A stretch of DNA of 64,000 bases from Coniferiporia sulphurascens (GCA_002794785.1 NBBA01000005.1:248001-312000), one strand, 5' to 3'. Shown: positions 1 through 11,677, numbered from the stretch's first letter. Notes: generated by a model not told the origin, from the sequence alone. Numbers and translations: made by a program.

Positions 1-173
1 GATCACCAGCAGGTTCACTCAACACGTTGTGGGCCAAAAACGCTGCACTCAATAAAGCACGCGATTTGGCTGAATGAAAGAAATGGTTTTGGTGTGACAT
101 TGTCACACTCAACTGCCGAAGTGTTCGCAACACTCGCGTTGAGCTCAAGCAAGCTACTGCGACATTATCCACG

Positions 174-1303
174 ATGGACTCCCCAATGACAACAAGGGCT
201 ATCGTCGACAGAGAAAAGGCAAGCAGAAGACTTTACTTCTTATGTATCCCGCATTCTTACAATACTTCAGACGGCGCCGTTCCTCGTGAGGACGTTCGTC
301 AAGATTGGGGGTTTCCACCGCGTCGACTTTTTCGAGGATGGAACACTGCCCACCACTGACGAGCACCAGATCTTCACATGGTAAGCCCGCCCACACCTCT
401 GTATCGTCATTTACTCACTTGTAAAACAGGAAAGACGCCTCTCTAAAAGAGGTCCTCACCTCACTGCGTCTCTCCGCGCCTCTCAGCCCGGAGGTCCGGC
501 ACCCGCTCGCAAAATTTGCTTTTCGCGCGCTCTATGCCGACGCCACCGCGCGCGGACGCATCACACACCGCGACCTCGGCACCGTCTACTCACGCGACGT
601 CCTCGGCGAACCAGGCACGCTCAACACACCCGCAGCGCGCCTACTCGACGACGGCGAGCGCGAGCGCGAGCACGCAAATGAGCACCCCCAGACCGACCGT
701 TCGCTCGAGGAGCTGCGTTTCGTGCCAGGCGACTACATGTGCGTCTCTGTCATCCTCCCCAAGCACCTCGCGAGCGGCCCGGGTACGGGTGCGGGTGCGG
801 GTGGCGATGTTGCGATTCGCGGCGCTGCTGCGCTGGGCGTGGCCGCAAACGGCTGGAAGGGCGTACGCGCACCGAGTCCCCCTGGCCCGCCCGGTGGACT
901 TGGGCGTGGCGGTGGGCACTGGAGAGGCGGGTCGGACGCTATGGCGGGGAGAGGCCGGCCCGGGGGCCCAGGCGGAAGCGGGCGAGGCGAGCGCCCGAGG
1001 GGGCCTGTTGATCGAGATGTAGTCGATCGAGACCGCGAGAGGGAAAGGGACAGGCGTGTGCCTCCCCCAAGACGCGGACGGAAGTCGCCCCCGCACAGAG
1101 GAGGGTTCGGGGGCCGTGACCGCGACCGCGACATTATCGGACGGGACCGTGATATTAGACGCGAGCGTGAATTAGGACGAGACAGGGATCGAGAGCGCGA
1201 GGGTGGTTTGGGGCGGGAGCGTGATGTTGGACGAGGCGGCGGACGGTCGAGGTCGCGTTCTCGTTCGCGGTCTCCGCCGAGGAGGAAGTCGAGGTACGAC
1301 TGA
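174..1303 (+). CDS. SAP18: SAP18-like Sin3/ASAP complex subunit with RS/RGG-rich tail
   Basis: Three exons, 174-218, 271-380 and 430-1303, encode 342 residues. SAP18 is a ubiquitin-fold protein of the Sin3 histone deacetylase complex and of the ASAP/PSAP complexes on spliced RNA. Seen: VDREK just before intron 1, then APFLVRTFVKIGGFHRVDFF, then HQIFTWKDASLKEVLTSLR across intron 2. This is the family order (DREKTCP, LRVF, YTWKDATLREL). A segment LEELRFVPGDYMCVSVILP ends the fold. The last 100 or so residues are rich in Gly, Arg, Asp and Ser, ending in an RS run, as in RNA-associated SAP18 relatives. The fold carries a long insertion compared with animal SAP18. Intron 1 (219-270) must start with GC (AAG|GCAAGC) to keep frame. 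The start at 174 is the only ATG giving the family N-terminus. Identity is fairly sure. Confidence 0.88.
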
Positions 1304-1675
1304 GGTCGATGTGTGTGTCGTCTGCCGTGTTTTTTTTTGTACGTGCGTCCTTGTCGAAAACCACAGCCTCGCCTCATGGGCCGAGGGGGGCGGGGGGACT
1401 TGTGTCTGGTATTTGTCTACACTGTCTAGTCCATTTATTATAATACTAGGCTCTGTGTCCGAACCCGGGCCCATAGTCGGCCATACTGAATCTATTATCT
1501 TAAATCTTACGTCATAAATCACGCCATGTCACAGTAACTCAGGCGCAGCGCGTCAGCACCGTGCGCGTGCCACCACCAGGCTCAATTTCTCAGAGCTCTG
1601 CTGATAGTAATATATTAATGCGGCCACCACTGGCAGTACCCGCCTCTCTCGCCTCTCCAACACCTCCAGCAAACT
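1304..1675. other. Intergenic, no feature seen
   Basis: This 372 bp lies between two same-strand genes. It starts with a T-rich stretch suited to a 3' UTR and ends in a pyrimidine-rich stretch (CTCTCTCGCCTCTCC) just before the next ATG. No convincing ORF, RNA or repeat. Confidence 0.5.
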
Positions 1676-2536
1676 ATGCCGCAGAAGCTCTCGCGCGCAG
1701 CCGTGGCGAGGTCCGCTAAGACGAAGGCGAGGTCCCAGGCTCAGGCTCAGGCTGCCAGTGACGCGAAGGGCAAGGCGAAAGACAAGGAGAAGGAGAAAGG
1801 CAAGGGCAAAGAGAAGGAGGGGGAGAAGGAGGAGGAGGTAGCGGGAGGCATGGACGTCGATTCCCCGCCTGGGCCGCCTCCGGTAGTACCAGAGACGAAA
1901 GAGGACGAACAGCTCCGCCAGCTCGCGCGCATGCTCATTCCGGACCCCTCGCGCGGTCTACGTCGGTTACCTTGTACGCCGCGTTTTCGGCCACGCGTTA
2001 GCGTTGCTAGTGAAGAACACGACGACGATGACGATGATGATGACGAAGAGGAGGGGGAGGAAGAGAGGGAAGAGGAGGACCGTACGATCATGGCCCCGCT
2101 CTCGCATCGATTTACGCACCGAACCGGGACGCTGTACACTGTACGCGACACGCTGGTCTCCATGTTCCACACCGTGGAAGGTGCGTCCCCGTCCCTCCCT
2201 CTTTCCTCACACCGGCTATCAACTAACAACACACCGACACCCCCGCACCCCACCCACTCACTCACACCGGCACCCACAGCGCACCGAGAACTCCTAAAAG
2301 TCTGCGGCCGCCTACACATGAACATCCACCCGCCCGAGCTGCACGCCTACTACCGCGCCGACGGGCGCGTCGTCGGCGTGCTCAACGACTTCGACGACGC
2401 CGTCACCACCGCGAGCAAGGCGTGGACGCAGATGAGCGATGCGCAGCGCGAGGAGGCGCGTCGTGCTACGCGCGAGCGCGACAGGGCGCGGCGGAGGGCG
2501 ATCGAGAAGCTCGGGGAGCTGCGGGGTGGGGATTGA
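1676..2536 (+). CDS. Short protein with a degraded FunK1-like kinase core
   Basis: Proposed exons 1676-2180 and 2280-2536, with an in-frame 99-nt intron (GTGCGT...CACAG, a CTAAC branch-like site at about 2222). If unspliced the frame stays open (286 residues); spliced it gives 253. Residues 1-60 are Lys/Glu/Ala repeats; a run of Asp then Glu follows. After splicing one reads TVEAHRELLKVCGRLHMNIH and then RADGRVVGVLNDFDDA. This resembles the FunK1 (fungal protein kinase, PF17667) segment with an AHR-L-LHRDIS catalytic loop and a GVLNDFDLA metal-binding motif. Here HRD has become HMN and the loop Asn is not recognisable, while DFD remains. No N-lobe and no C-lobe after DFD are present; the tail is an Arg/Glu helix. 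It is probably a pseudokinase fragment. The kinase link is from remembered family motifs, so moderate. Confidence 0.55.
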   Translation: MPQKLSRAAVARSAKTKARSQAQAQAASDAKGKAKDKEKEKGKGKEKEGEKEEEVAGGMDVDSPPGPPPVVPETKEDEQLRQLARMLIPDPSRGLRRLPCTPRFRPRVSVASEEHDDDDDDDDEEEGEEEREEEDRTIMAPLSHRFTHRTGTLYTVRDTLVSMFHTVEGASPSLPLSSHRLSTNNTPTPPHPTHSLTPAPTAHRELLKVCGRLHMNIHPPELHAYYRADGRVVGVLNDFDDAVTTASKAWTQMSDAQREEARRATRERDRARRRAIEKLGELRGGD

Positions 2537-2713
2537 TGTGAGGTGAATGTACGGGCTGGTCCTGCTTTTTCTTTCTTGGGACGTAAAAATTACCTTCGGG
2601 CGGGAGGCACGTTGATGCACACGCACGCACGGGGTGAGGTACAATAAGACGCGCCGGTCGACCGTACAATTTTCGAGACGCCGATAAAGTAATATACATA
2701 GTACATGCCGCAG

Positions 2714-4115
2714 CTAGATGGAGATCCCAGGCTCGAGCTCGCCGAGGAGCATATTCGAGTCTTTGCTCCCCGTCAGAACTAGTGCGAAAATCGAATCAGG
2801 AGGTTGAAGAATTCGATAAAAGTTTGGGCACTCACTGATAGGCTCCTTTGGGTGGAAGTCGACAGCGGTGACCGTGCCCTTGTGTCCAGGGAGCTGCGTA
2901 CTCAAAGTCAAAACCCGGGCGAGAAAAAAAAAAACGGGCCGAGTAGACGTACCTTATACAGAATCTTCCCGCTCTCAACGTCCCAAATACACACCATCCT
3001 ATCTGCACCGCCCACCGCCACCCGGCCCCCACCATCGTCCTTGCTCCACGCGCCACGCAGCAGCGTCTGCTCGAAACCGGCGGGCGCACCGAGCAGCGTA
3101 CGGTGCACGCGCGACGGCGTCGGTGAAAACGGCCGTACGTCGTGCACGAGCACCTGTGACGAGAACGACGGCGAGAGCAGGAAGTCCCCGCTCGGCGAGA
3201 GCGCGAGCGAGGTCGGCGTGTCGGTGTGCCCCGCTAGGGAGTACACTTCTGCATTTTTGCGGAGATCGAAGACCTGTGCCAAGTATTAAGAAATGAGAAG
3301 AACAATTGAGCGGCGCGCACGTAACGTACATGGATCTCGTTGTCGAGCGCGCCAGCGTACAGCGTCGCACCGTCTTTACTCCAGCACACAGACGTAACGG
3401 GGCACCCAACCTCCAGCGTCGCCACCGCCTGCTTGCCGCCGTCCGCGCCGCCCTCCCAGACGTGCACGAGCCCGTCGTCCGCGGCGGTCGCGACGAGCTC
3501 AGCGCCCGCGCCGCCCGCGAGCGTGCGATCAAGCGCGTTGATAACGCCGCGGTGCGCGCGCACGCGCCGCACACGCGCGCCCGTCGCGAGGTCCGTGAGC
3601 TGTAACGTGTGGCCCGCGGACACGGTGTAGAGCAGCGGCGCGGACAGCGACCACTGCAGGTCGAGGATGGGCGCTTTGTGTAAGGCGATGATGTGCCCGT
3701 AGTTCGTCGTTGGCGGGTACGTCCGCCAGAGTGCTGCGAGTCTGTCAGTACAGGTGCGGAGGTTCCGATGGAAAAAGACGACGCACAGACTGTCCGGTCC
3801 GCCGAGCACGCCGCAATGTTCTGGCCAGTCGGGTCGAACCTGCAACTCATAATCTCAGCCTACGCCAACAAAACCAATCAGCACACCGTCCCTTCCACAA
3901 ACACCCGCACAAAAGCCAAAACCGACCGAATGTGCGCCCGCCAAGCTGACAATCGGCGCCTCCAAGCCACTGGTGCGCTTGACGGTGCGTATAAGTCCTT
4001 TTTTGCTGTCGTCTCCCGCAGACGAGATGGCTATCTGCGTCTCTGGGGGCGTCGCGCCGCGCGCACGCTTGATGAGCACGCCCTCGGGCGGTGGGGATCC
4101 GCCGCGTTTTGACAT
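2714..4115 (-). CDS. SNRNP40: U5 snRNP 40 kDa WD40 protein (SNRNP40/Spf38-like)
   Basis: Six exons, in coding order 4115-3927, 3859-3787, 3733-3330, 3273-2953, 2893-2836 and 2778-2714, give 369 residues. The family is a seven-bladed WD40 propeller that binds Prp8 in the U5 snRNP. Seen: a basic N-terminus, SGLEAPIVSLAGAH, SCRFDPTGQNIAACSADRTV, an LYTVSAGHTLQLTD blade where animals have SASTDKTVAVWD, ALDNEIHVFDLRKNAEVYSL, HDVRPFSPTPSRVHRTL, GADRMVCIWDVESGKILYKL, PGHKGTVTAVDFHPKEPII, and a C-terminus ending shortly after MLLGEL. The order and the short tail match the U5-40K family, whose usual length is 340-360. All introns are 53-67 nt with GT-AG borders and the phases close. Several WD dipeptides are altered (LTDLA, SFSSQVLVHD), so the propeller is divergent but complete. 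Confidence 0.9.
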
Positions 4116-4599
4116 TGCGTTTTTGCGCGTGAAGGAGTCGGGGACGGAGGCGGGGGGCGGGTGAGTCGGTCGGAATTTGGTGGAGGCTTGCTCGTGCGCA
4201 CCAGAAGGTAACGGGGTGCCGAAAGAGGAAGTTTGCTTTCCTTGTTAGGATATTATGACATTCTCTCTCGCTGCGAATTAATCACCCCACGGTCACGTTT
4301 TGTATCTTTCTCTGTTACTACTCCGTCGCGACTCGCCCTACTCATCGTAAAATTGTCAAGACCTTCGAGGAATGATCACATTACTGCGTGAATACAGTAC
4401 TAGTGTCTCGGTCTTGTTGAGCTCACAGCCGCTGCTGCTTAACTTGGCCCTGAGGGGGTTGGATTTCGAATCCATCCTCACTAAGTATTAAATGCCTGCT
4501 CCGTATCTGTGCTTGAGCTATCCGAAGTTTCCCCATCGTTGTAAGCGCGCCCCACACCTTATCAATCTACTATACGCCCCTTTGTCTGCGCCTTCAAAC
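4116..4599. other. Divergent promoter region
   Basis: This 484 bp region separates the start of the U5-40K gene (minus) from the GFA gene (plus) and must hold both promoters. No TATA box at a sensible distance was seen. A hairpin-like GATTTCGAATC at about 4463 is not part of a complete tRNA. Confidence 0.45.
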
Positions 4600-5161
4600 A
4601 TGCCCGCGACATATCACGGATCCTGCCTCTGTGGCCAAGTCGGTTTTGAAGTCAACGCAGACCCTATCGTGTGAGCCAGCTCTCAGTGGCGGCAGTGGTC
4701 TTTCCTTCCTGATGACCATCAGCGTATCTTGCTGCCACTGCAAGAACTGCAAGAAATACACAGGAACAGTCTTCACAACAAACGTCGTCTTCCCCGCCAA
4801 CGTGAGTTTCCAAGTCTCATCACTCATCACCCAACACCCATCATGCGTTACATATTTTATACAGACCGTGCGCGTGACGCGTGGTGAATCCCTCATCGGT
4901 ACCTTCCACGACGCCGTCGCACAGGATTCCGGCAACCCCATCCCGCGCCACTTTTGCACGCACTGCGCTACGCCCCTGTATAACTCGAACTGTGACTTTG
5001 GGCGTAACGTCTCCGTGTTCTATAGCGCCCTCGACGATTTCAGCTGGGACGCGGCGACGGCGGTGCCACCGCAGGTAGAGTATTATGCAAAAGACAGGGC
5101 AGCGTGGGTGCGTCCTGTGGAAGGAGCCTTGCAGGCGGATACTAAGCCGGGCAGAGAGTGA
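4600..5161 (+). CDS. GFA/CENP-V domain zinc protein
   Basis: Exons 4600-4670, 4723-4801 and 4865-5161 give 148 residues. The GFA fold (glutathione-dependent formaldehyde-activating enzyme/centromere protein V family, PF04828) binds zinc through conserved cysteines; members include Gfa, a formaldehyde-glutathione condensing enzyme, and many proteins of unknown substrate. Seen: GSCLCGQVGFEV at the N-terminus, CCHCKNCKKYTG directly after intron 1, and RHFCTHCATPLYN near residue 95. These are the three expected Cys clusters in order. The length is normal for a single-domain member. Introns of 52 and 63 nt have GT-AG borders and phases close. An in-frame upstream ATG is not needed. The substrate cannot be inferred. 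Confidence 0.88.
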
Positions 5162-7224
5162 CGGCAATTAATACACGGGGAACAAATCCGGATATGGTCG
5201 CTTCCTATACCTTATTGAAATTGTAAATTTGTCTGCTAATTGTGATTCCTTAATGGCCGTCTTCTATATTCTGGATTTAGCATGCCCCTATGACTCGAAA
5301 ACAATAAGTAGATACACTTTACTCAAAATGCGGTAAAAGGCCATAGCAAATCACAAATTTTTGATCGTATTAATATTTACAGTAAAGGAGGCGACTACAT
5401 ACAGTTTTGTTCCTCGTGATAGCTACGACGAGGAAACATGTTTAACGTAAGATTATCATTCGCCACGGAATCACGTGCAAATGGCAAGAACCAAGAGGAT
5501 CTGCACAACGCTTCTCAGAGGTAAAATGGATCGCAACTCGATAAACTATTGGCTCGGTTTCTGCACCACCGGGCATGTGTGAGAGGAACACGCAAGAATT
5601 CAGGACAGCGGAGGGTGTTCTCCATTCCTCAGGTGCGACGTGTCAGACATGTCGAGGAAAATATGCATTCTCTCATTTCGAGAGGAAATTATTTCTGTTG
5701 AAAGCGCATGCTTCGGTGTATATTCCATTGACAATCAACTACCGGTCCGCCGGGGCATCTATCATGATTGTGCTGCTCTTTGCTGCAGGAAGAAGCTGAT
5801 TGGGCCTTATCAGTATCCCGGCGTCTCTGCGTGTCCGACGTCGGAGGTGTCCTGGCCTACGCGCCGGTCGCGCGTCACGTGAAATTTTAAATACGGAACC
5901 GAACTCTATTTGTGTCGGCGACTCCGTTGTGTTCGTTCCTATCATGTCTTCACCTGAACTTCGTGAGCAGCACACTTTGCTGTAACTGTCTACCGCTCTG
6001 TGTTGTGTGTTGTGGAGTCGAACCGACAACCAGCTTCTCTTCTACTCGTGCATACAAACAAGCTAGTAGGCAAATCTGGTTTAATTACAGACAGCGCATC
6101 GACGAATCAAAGGCTTTTTCACACAACGCACAACGTACGATCCCGAAGAAAAATGATACCCGCACGACGGACCTTATTTTGACCCTTGCTTCCGCTTCCG
6201 CGCTTCCACGCTCCTCCTTTGTTCCAGGTTAACTGTCTATGTCAAGTTTGCGCTCAAACTTCCTGTACACTGCAACGCGCGTGTTTTTCTTATGTGCATC
6301 AATTACCGTAATGCTTCGTATCTCATTAAATGACACGTCATCAGCTTCTGATTAACGGGAGAGTGCTTCCTGGATCTATGATTCCCACCCGAGTCTACTC
6401 TGTTGCGAATGTCCTCCACCGTCCGGCCTAGGAAATCTTTCAGTGATGGTCGGTCATTTCTCGAGCCATAACAGGTATCTTCAAAAAGGCGCTCTCGGAA
6501 GGGCCTCGACCCGACCCGACCCGACCTCGGGCTCGAGAATGGAAGAAATAGGAGGGGCTATGTTCAAGGGGCAAGAGTTCCTTCTACTCATTGCAAGAAA
6601 TCTTCTACAGTACTAGTGCGGCGCCCTTTTTCCCCGACTAGAATTCTCTTGCGAGCTGCATGCAGTTCACCTATATCAGCTCCCTGAGAATCCCCGGGCT
6701 TTAGTATTATTGATATTGTGCCTTGATGTTAAAATTTAATCAAAGAACGCCAGTGATCATAATTCGGTACGTAACTGTACCCTAATTCGAGGAAAGAGAC
6801 GATCGCATAATCTCCGAAAGTTCAATTGCCAATTCAATCTTTTCCTCTATTCGGTTTTTTTTCCATGTTTCCATGCGTCCGCCGACTCGACTGGGCAGGA
6901 TGCGTCTGCGAGGGCCGATCACTGACTGGCATGCATGTCTCATGATTCCCTCGAGTCAATTAATGCATACCGTATATCCGCGGTCTCACGTTATTTTTTT
7001 CAGGAGCTTTGTCCTTGTGTCCTTGTGCCGTTTCATGATTGGAGGGGAGGACGTTGTGCAGACGCAGCCGATGCGCGTGCATCGAGTCTTTCCTCGAGCA
7101 TATAAAGGCAACCCAGCTCGCGGCCATCCCAGCAACTCAACTCCTTAACTCCCCACCCGTCAATAACCAAACACTCCGACCCGCTCACAACACCACAACC
7201 ACAACCACAACCATACTCACAATC
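5162..7224. other. Gene-free stretch of about 2 kb before the hydrophobin
   Basis: Only short ORFs without family features occur. A small tandem CCGAC repeat lies near 6509-6527. The right end carries the hydrophobin promoter. No RNA gene or transposon protein was recognised. Confidence 0.5.
7101..7107 (+). promoter_or_regulatory. TATA box of the hydrophobin gene
   Basis: TATAAAG lies 118 bp upstream of the hydrophobin ATG, a usual distance for a strongly expressed fungal gene with a leader of about 90 nt. The leader is rich in CAA and CAC and free of ATG between the box and the start. Confidence 0.6.
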
Positions 7225-7779
7225 ATGCTGCTCCCCAAGCTCACAGCAGTCCTCGCACTCCCCTTCCTTGCGGTCGCCACCCCCTGGGCCACAACGACGA
7301 CGACGACACCGTCCGCAGTGACCAAGACCGTCACGATCACCGAGACAGCGACGACCACAGCGCTGAGCCAGTGCAACACGTCCAACATCCAGTGCTGCGA
7401 CTCCACCACGTCGGCGAGCTCGCCGGCCGCCGCGAGCATCCTCGGGCTCTTGGACATCGTCCTCGAAGACGTCGGTGATATCATCGTCGGGCTCACGTGC
7501 AGCCGGATAAGTATACTTGACATTTCCGTAGGCGGATGGTACGTTCTGCACTCCTACTATACACCCCCGAATTACCCTTGCAGCGGTGTGTGCTGACTTC
7601 CTTTCTTCGTATTATTACTAATAGCGCCGCTGAGCCCGTCTGTTGCGAGAACAACAACTTCAGTAAACACGCTCGGTCACACGTACCCTACCCCACCACT
7701 CTAACCTAATTCTTCTTCTCCATATTTCCTAGACGGCCTGATCTCCATCGGCTGTGTCCCGATCAACATCAGCCTCTGA
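7225..7779 (+). CDS. Class I hydrophobin
   Basis: Exons 7225-7538, 7625-7662 and 7733-7779 give 132 residues. Hydrophobins are secreted and assemble into amphipathic films on hyphae and fruit bodies. Seen: a signal peptide (MLLPKLTAVLALPFLAVATP), a Thr-rich linker of about 25 residues, then the eight-Cys pattern: QCNTSNIQCC (C1-C3), GLTC (C4), GGC (C5) across intron 1, EPVCCENN (C6-C7) and IGCVPINISL (C8 and terminus). C3-C4 spacing is long, which indicates class I. Both introns sit where basidiomycete hydrophobin genes usually have them. The Thr-rich linker before C1 is a likely O-mannosylation region (inference). Confidence 0.95.
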
Positions 7780-8743
7780 GGCTACGGCTACGGCTACACC
7801 TATACACCCACACGCACTGACATGTGCTTCTTCAACGTTTCTGCCTTCAAAGATGCGAACGGGGACGGACAAGGATGGTCCACGAGCATCCTGTAACTCG
7901 AACGCGTGGTTAGTGGGTAGGCAGCCTGAGGGACTCAGAGGAGGGAGGGGTTTTAGTTTTATCACGTCGGGTCTTGGGTCTTGGGTCTTGGGAAAGCCGT
8001 GTGTATGTGAGTGGGTGGGTGAACCTGATAGCTTCTTGTCTGCTTTATTATTCTTGACTCTTGATTCTTGAGCGAGGGTGAGGGTAAGGGTACCGGGTCG
8101 AATGTTCAATGAATTATAATTTTCTTGATGTACATAGTACATACATGGGCTTCGAACTGAACGCAAATTTACCTCCGCCGGGAGTCAGAGCCCGATTACC
8201 GATTACCGATCGATGCCGCCTTCGTAAATATTAACACATAATTAATATTAGTAAGTGGGTCTTCCCTCCTTTGCTGGAGCGTTCTCTTTTTCTTCTTTTT
8301 CAAATAGCTCTGGGGGGTATAAAAGAAAGCACTACTTACACCATTCCAGACCTGGTGGGTCGAGTCCTCCGGCCCCCATGTGGTCTCTTTTCTTCACGGA
8401 CGAAAACTACAAAACCAAAGTCCGAAAAACAGAAGCTCAAGCCTGAGTGAGAGTGTGATCCTCCCTTTTTCTAGGCGCGAGGATCATCGACGATCCCTGC
8501 CGATCGAATCGCTCCCAAACAAAGTATGCTAGCTACATGTAATTAATAAATTTTATTTTTTCCTATGAGCGGGGGGAGGGTGGTATGGGATATAAGAGGA
8601 ACAGTAAAGTTACAAGTTATGTATGTATAAAAAGAAACATAAAATCCAGACTTAAATAATAACTTATCATAATCCGTAACCGAAAGAAAAGAAGAAAAAA
8701 GGTCCTCACACGCCTATGTAGGACTCCCGCATCCCCGAGTGAA
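7780..8743. other. Intergenic, convergent gene ends
   Basis: This 964 bp lies between the hydrophobin and the 3' end of the M48 gene. It holds short direct repeats (GGCTAC repeated near 7781, TCTTGGG repeated near 7975) and an isolated TATAAAAG at 8318-8325 with no supported gene downstream. No other feature seen. Confidence 0.45.
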
Positions 8744-10696
8744 TCAGGAGAACGCAACACCATCCACCCGCGGGTCCGGGTCCAGCTCCAAGTCCAGCTC
8801 CTCACCACATCCGTCTTTCTTCTCAACCATCGCCCTCCCCAACGCCTCCCACCTCTCCAGCTCCTCCGTAATATGCCGGTGCCGCACCTCGTTCACCGGA
8901 TGACTCCGCGTAAACCCATTCCGGTCTAACCAGCTCTCACCGTCCTCCCCCTCCCCCTCCCCCTCCTCGTCCCCGCCCACTCCTGTACCCGCACCCGCAC
9001 CCGCACCCACACCAGCGCTCCCGCCGCGCTGCTGCGCCACCATCTCGCGTTCCTCCTCCTCCCGCCTCTCCGCGCGTGCAAACAGCCCCTCCGGGCCCCA
9101 CACATCGCGCGCGACGCGCGGGTCTATGCACGCGCCAAGCAAGATACGCAAGCCAACGAGGTCAGCCTCGACCTCCGCCTTGCGCGACTCGCAGCTGCTC
9201 GTCACGCTCAGCCCAAGCGCCGAGTTCGTGCGCACCTGCTTGCCGAACCAGTCGTTGAACGTCGGTCCGAGGATTGCTGTTAGCGGGTAGAGCACGGCAC
9301 GTACGACTGAAGGGTGTGGATTAGGACGTCAGTTAAGAGATAATGACAGAGGAAGGGGGGGGACAATGTGGCGCTTACGGTCTGTGGCTAGCGTGCTCAG
9401 GAGCTCGTACATGTCATTTGAGGCTAGGGTCTCTATAGAGTGGGATAGGAGCAGGTGGCCGAGCTCGTGTGCGAGAACGGATGCGAGCTGGTCGGCCTCG
9501 TATTTATTCGGGATAGGAGTAGTGGATACGGGTCGCCGATTAGCTGTCTGCTGGAAGATACCGAATAAACCTGTGGAAGCAGGCGGATCTGGCAGTTCAT
9601 TCGGGGGCTCGGATTCAGCAGAACCATTTCGACCACGGAGTATCTCGTCTATAAGCCCAGTATAAACAACAACAACGCCTGGCGCCTCCTCATTCCGACA
9701 CGGCTCAGATTTCAGCGCCGGGCCAAACCCAACGCTGAAGGCATTGCAAAGCGGGGATTCGACAACAAGGCAAGCATAGCGAGTAAGCAGCGGGCCTTCA
9801 GGGTTCTCGTCCTCCGAATGTCCGTGATACTTCAACGATGCCGGTCGAACAGTCAGGGGGAACTCAGGGGGCGGGACGATAAACAGTGCCTCTCCTACGT
9901 CCAGTACGTTGCATCTCGCCTCCGCGTTCTCAGATGTAAGGTTCAGGTGCCTCACACCGTCCTCAAGCTGCGCAAACACAGCCGTCACCCAGCGCGCGCG
10001 CCAGTCCGTGCGCGGATCGAGCACCTGCAAACCCATAAGCGTACCGGGAGGACCCGCGTCCTCGCCGCCCGCCGCGCGCAGGATCGCGACCCAGTCGCGT
10101 GGCGCGGTAGCGTCGGCATGCGCACCGGGCGGTGAGCCAGGGCGCAGGAACTCCTCGACGAGGCACGCCTCCTCGTCAGTGCTCATCATGATGACGCGCC
10201 AGCGTCCCCACACGGGCGTGCGCTCAAGCGACGCGAGCAAAGCGACAGCGAGCAGCGCGACGGGTAAGCAGGTCAGAACGATCTTCGTGCGCCGAAAGTG
10301 CATCCTATGAGTGGGCCTCGTCCCGGCGGCGTGTTCTGCCTTGATCTTGAGGATGTGGTCGCGGCCGTGCCACCAGTGAAGAACTCTTTGTGCGTACAGA
10401 CGCAGCGAGGCGACGACGGAAAGGGTGACCTGGCTGACCACACTGATAGATTTGACCACGGTGCCCGACTTGAGGGAAGCCACGAGGGAAGCGAATACCT
10501 TTGACAAAACGCTTGTTTTGAGGAATAGGTAGATAGAGGAGAAGCCTTTGATTACGACGCTGGATTTGAGCAGCGCGATCAAAGGCGCAAGAAATACCGG
10601 AGCCGCCATGAGTGTGTCGGTGCAGACATGATACACGGGAGGGCCCAGCCATCGCGTCGGACGGGGGTGATTGCGAATAGCCTGAATGGTTTTCAA
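8744..10696 (-). CDS. Membrane-anchored M48 family metallopeptidase (OMA1-like)
   Basis: Two exons, 10696-9379 and 9306-8744, give 626 residues. M48 enzymes (Oma1, Ste24, HtpX) are zinc peptidases of membranes. Seen: a long amphipathic N-terminus, a transmembrane stretch near residue 160 (TKIVLTCLPVALLAVALLAS), the pre-catalytic strand VVESPLCNAFSVGFG and VVYTGLIDEIL, the zinc helix VLAHELGHLLLSH (HExxH with both His and Glu present), and the third ligand region KAEVEADLVGLRIL in exon 2. The C-terminus has an unusual Gly/Ala and acidic low-complexity insert. The start at 10696 gives a basic, Arg-containing N-terminus suited to mitochondrial import; ATG 10609 (597 residues) is the alternative. 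OMA1-like fits best, but the family member is not certain. The intron of 72 nt has GT-AG borders. Confidence 0.82.
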
Positions 10697-11677
10697 ACTG
10701 ACAGGTCTTCCAGTTTAAAAAAAATCCAGTCAGGGGCGACATCACACCAAAGACAGCTTTCACACTCACCTCGTCCGAACTTGAAAGCGCAAAACATGTG
10801 ACGGCCTAAGCCGGAGACCCAATCCAGCCGACACGAATCGTGGGTCCCCCCGACCTCTCGCCAGAAGGCTAGGATATGTCAGGACGCGCTGTGCCGTGCG
10901 CATATGTAATCTTTGAGAGCCGCTCACCAGTCGTCAGCAGCAGCAGCCTGAGGCAGTCCTATCCGAGTCTTAGTCGATTCCACATCCCTCCCGCCGGCCA
11001 GAAGCCTCGGCACCGTATGACGCGGCCTCAAAGCCGGCAGCTGCGCTCTGATACTAATATTCTTCACTCGAAATCCCAGGTGTGCACGTACACCTGCGAC
11101 GGACGAACGCAGCATTCAGTCTCGGAGTCGATGCAAATTGGACGGAGGCGGGAACATTGCAATGCAGGCGGTGGAGGGCGGAAAACTTGTTTGACGATCC
11201 GCCTGCCGAGACGGTGATGATAAGATCGGGCCTTAGCCAATCATTAGTAGCCAAAGTCACGTGCCCAGAATTTCGAGCTCCGATAGTCTAGCGGGATCGA
11301 CAGCCGCTGAGCCTCGGCCAAAACTGCTCCCCAAATAGAAGTTACTTACAAAGCCTTCCCCGCTCAACTTTTCACTCAACCAAAAAATATATCATTATCA
11401 GTATTTTACATTATATATGTACCATCCCTCAGTTCGTAATCCACATATGTAAGAAAATACTATACTTAAGTAAACCATAAGTCGTAAATGATAAGAGAAA
11501 TAACCAACGGCATATGATAGCGCGGCGTGCAATGCCCGGGATGAGACTCAGGGGTCTACGGGAGACGCACCGGACCGGGGGCCACACGATCCGCGCTCGC
11601 GTCTGCATTTCGGATAATAAACTAGATACCCCACCTCCGCTGGCACCCGACATCGCACACTCGGCACAGGCACCGCC
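10697..11677. other. Intergenic, no feature seen
   Basis: This 981 bp separates the M48 gene start from the 3' end of the UNC93-like gene. ORFs here lack domain signals. An A/T-rich stretch near 11380-11510 probably belongs to the 3' UTR of the transporter. Confidence 0.45.

Noticed and set aside
4440..4500. tRNA-like T-arm (GATTTCGAATC)
   Set aside because: No matching acceptor, D or anticodon stems at proper distances; the palindrome alone is not a tRNA.
8255..8446. Small ORF near a TATAAAAG box
   Set aside because: The ORF overlaps the box and shows no family or splice support.
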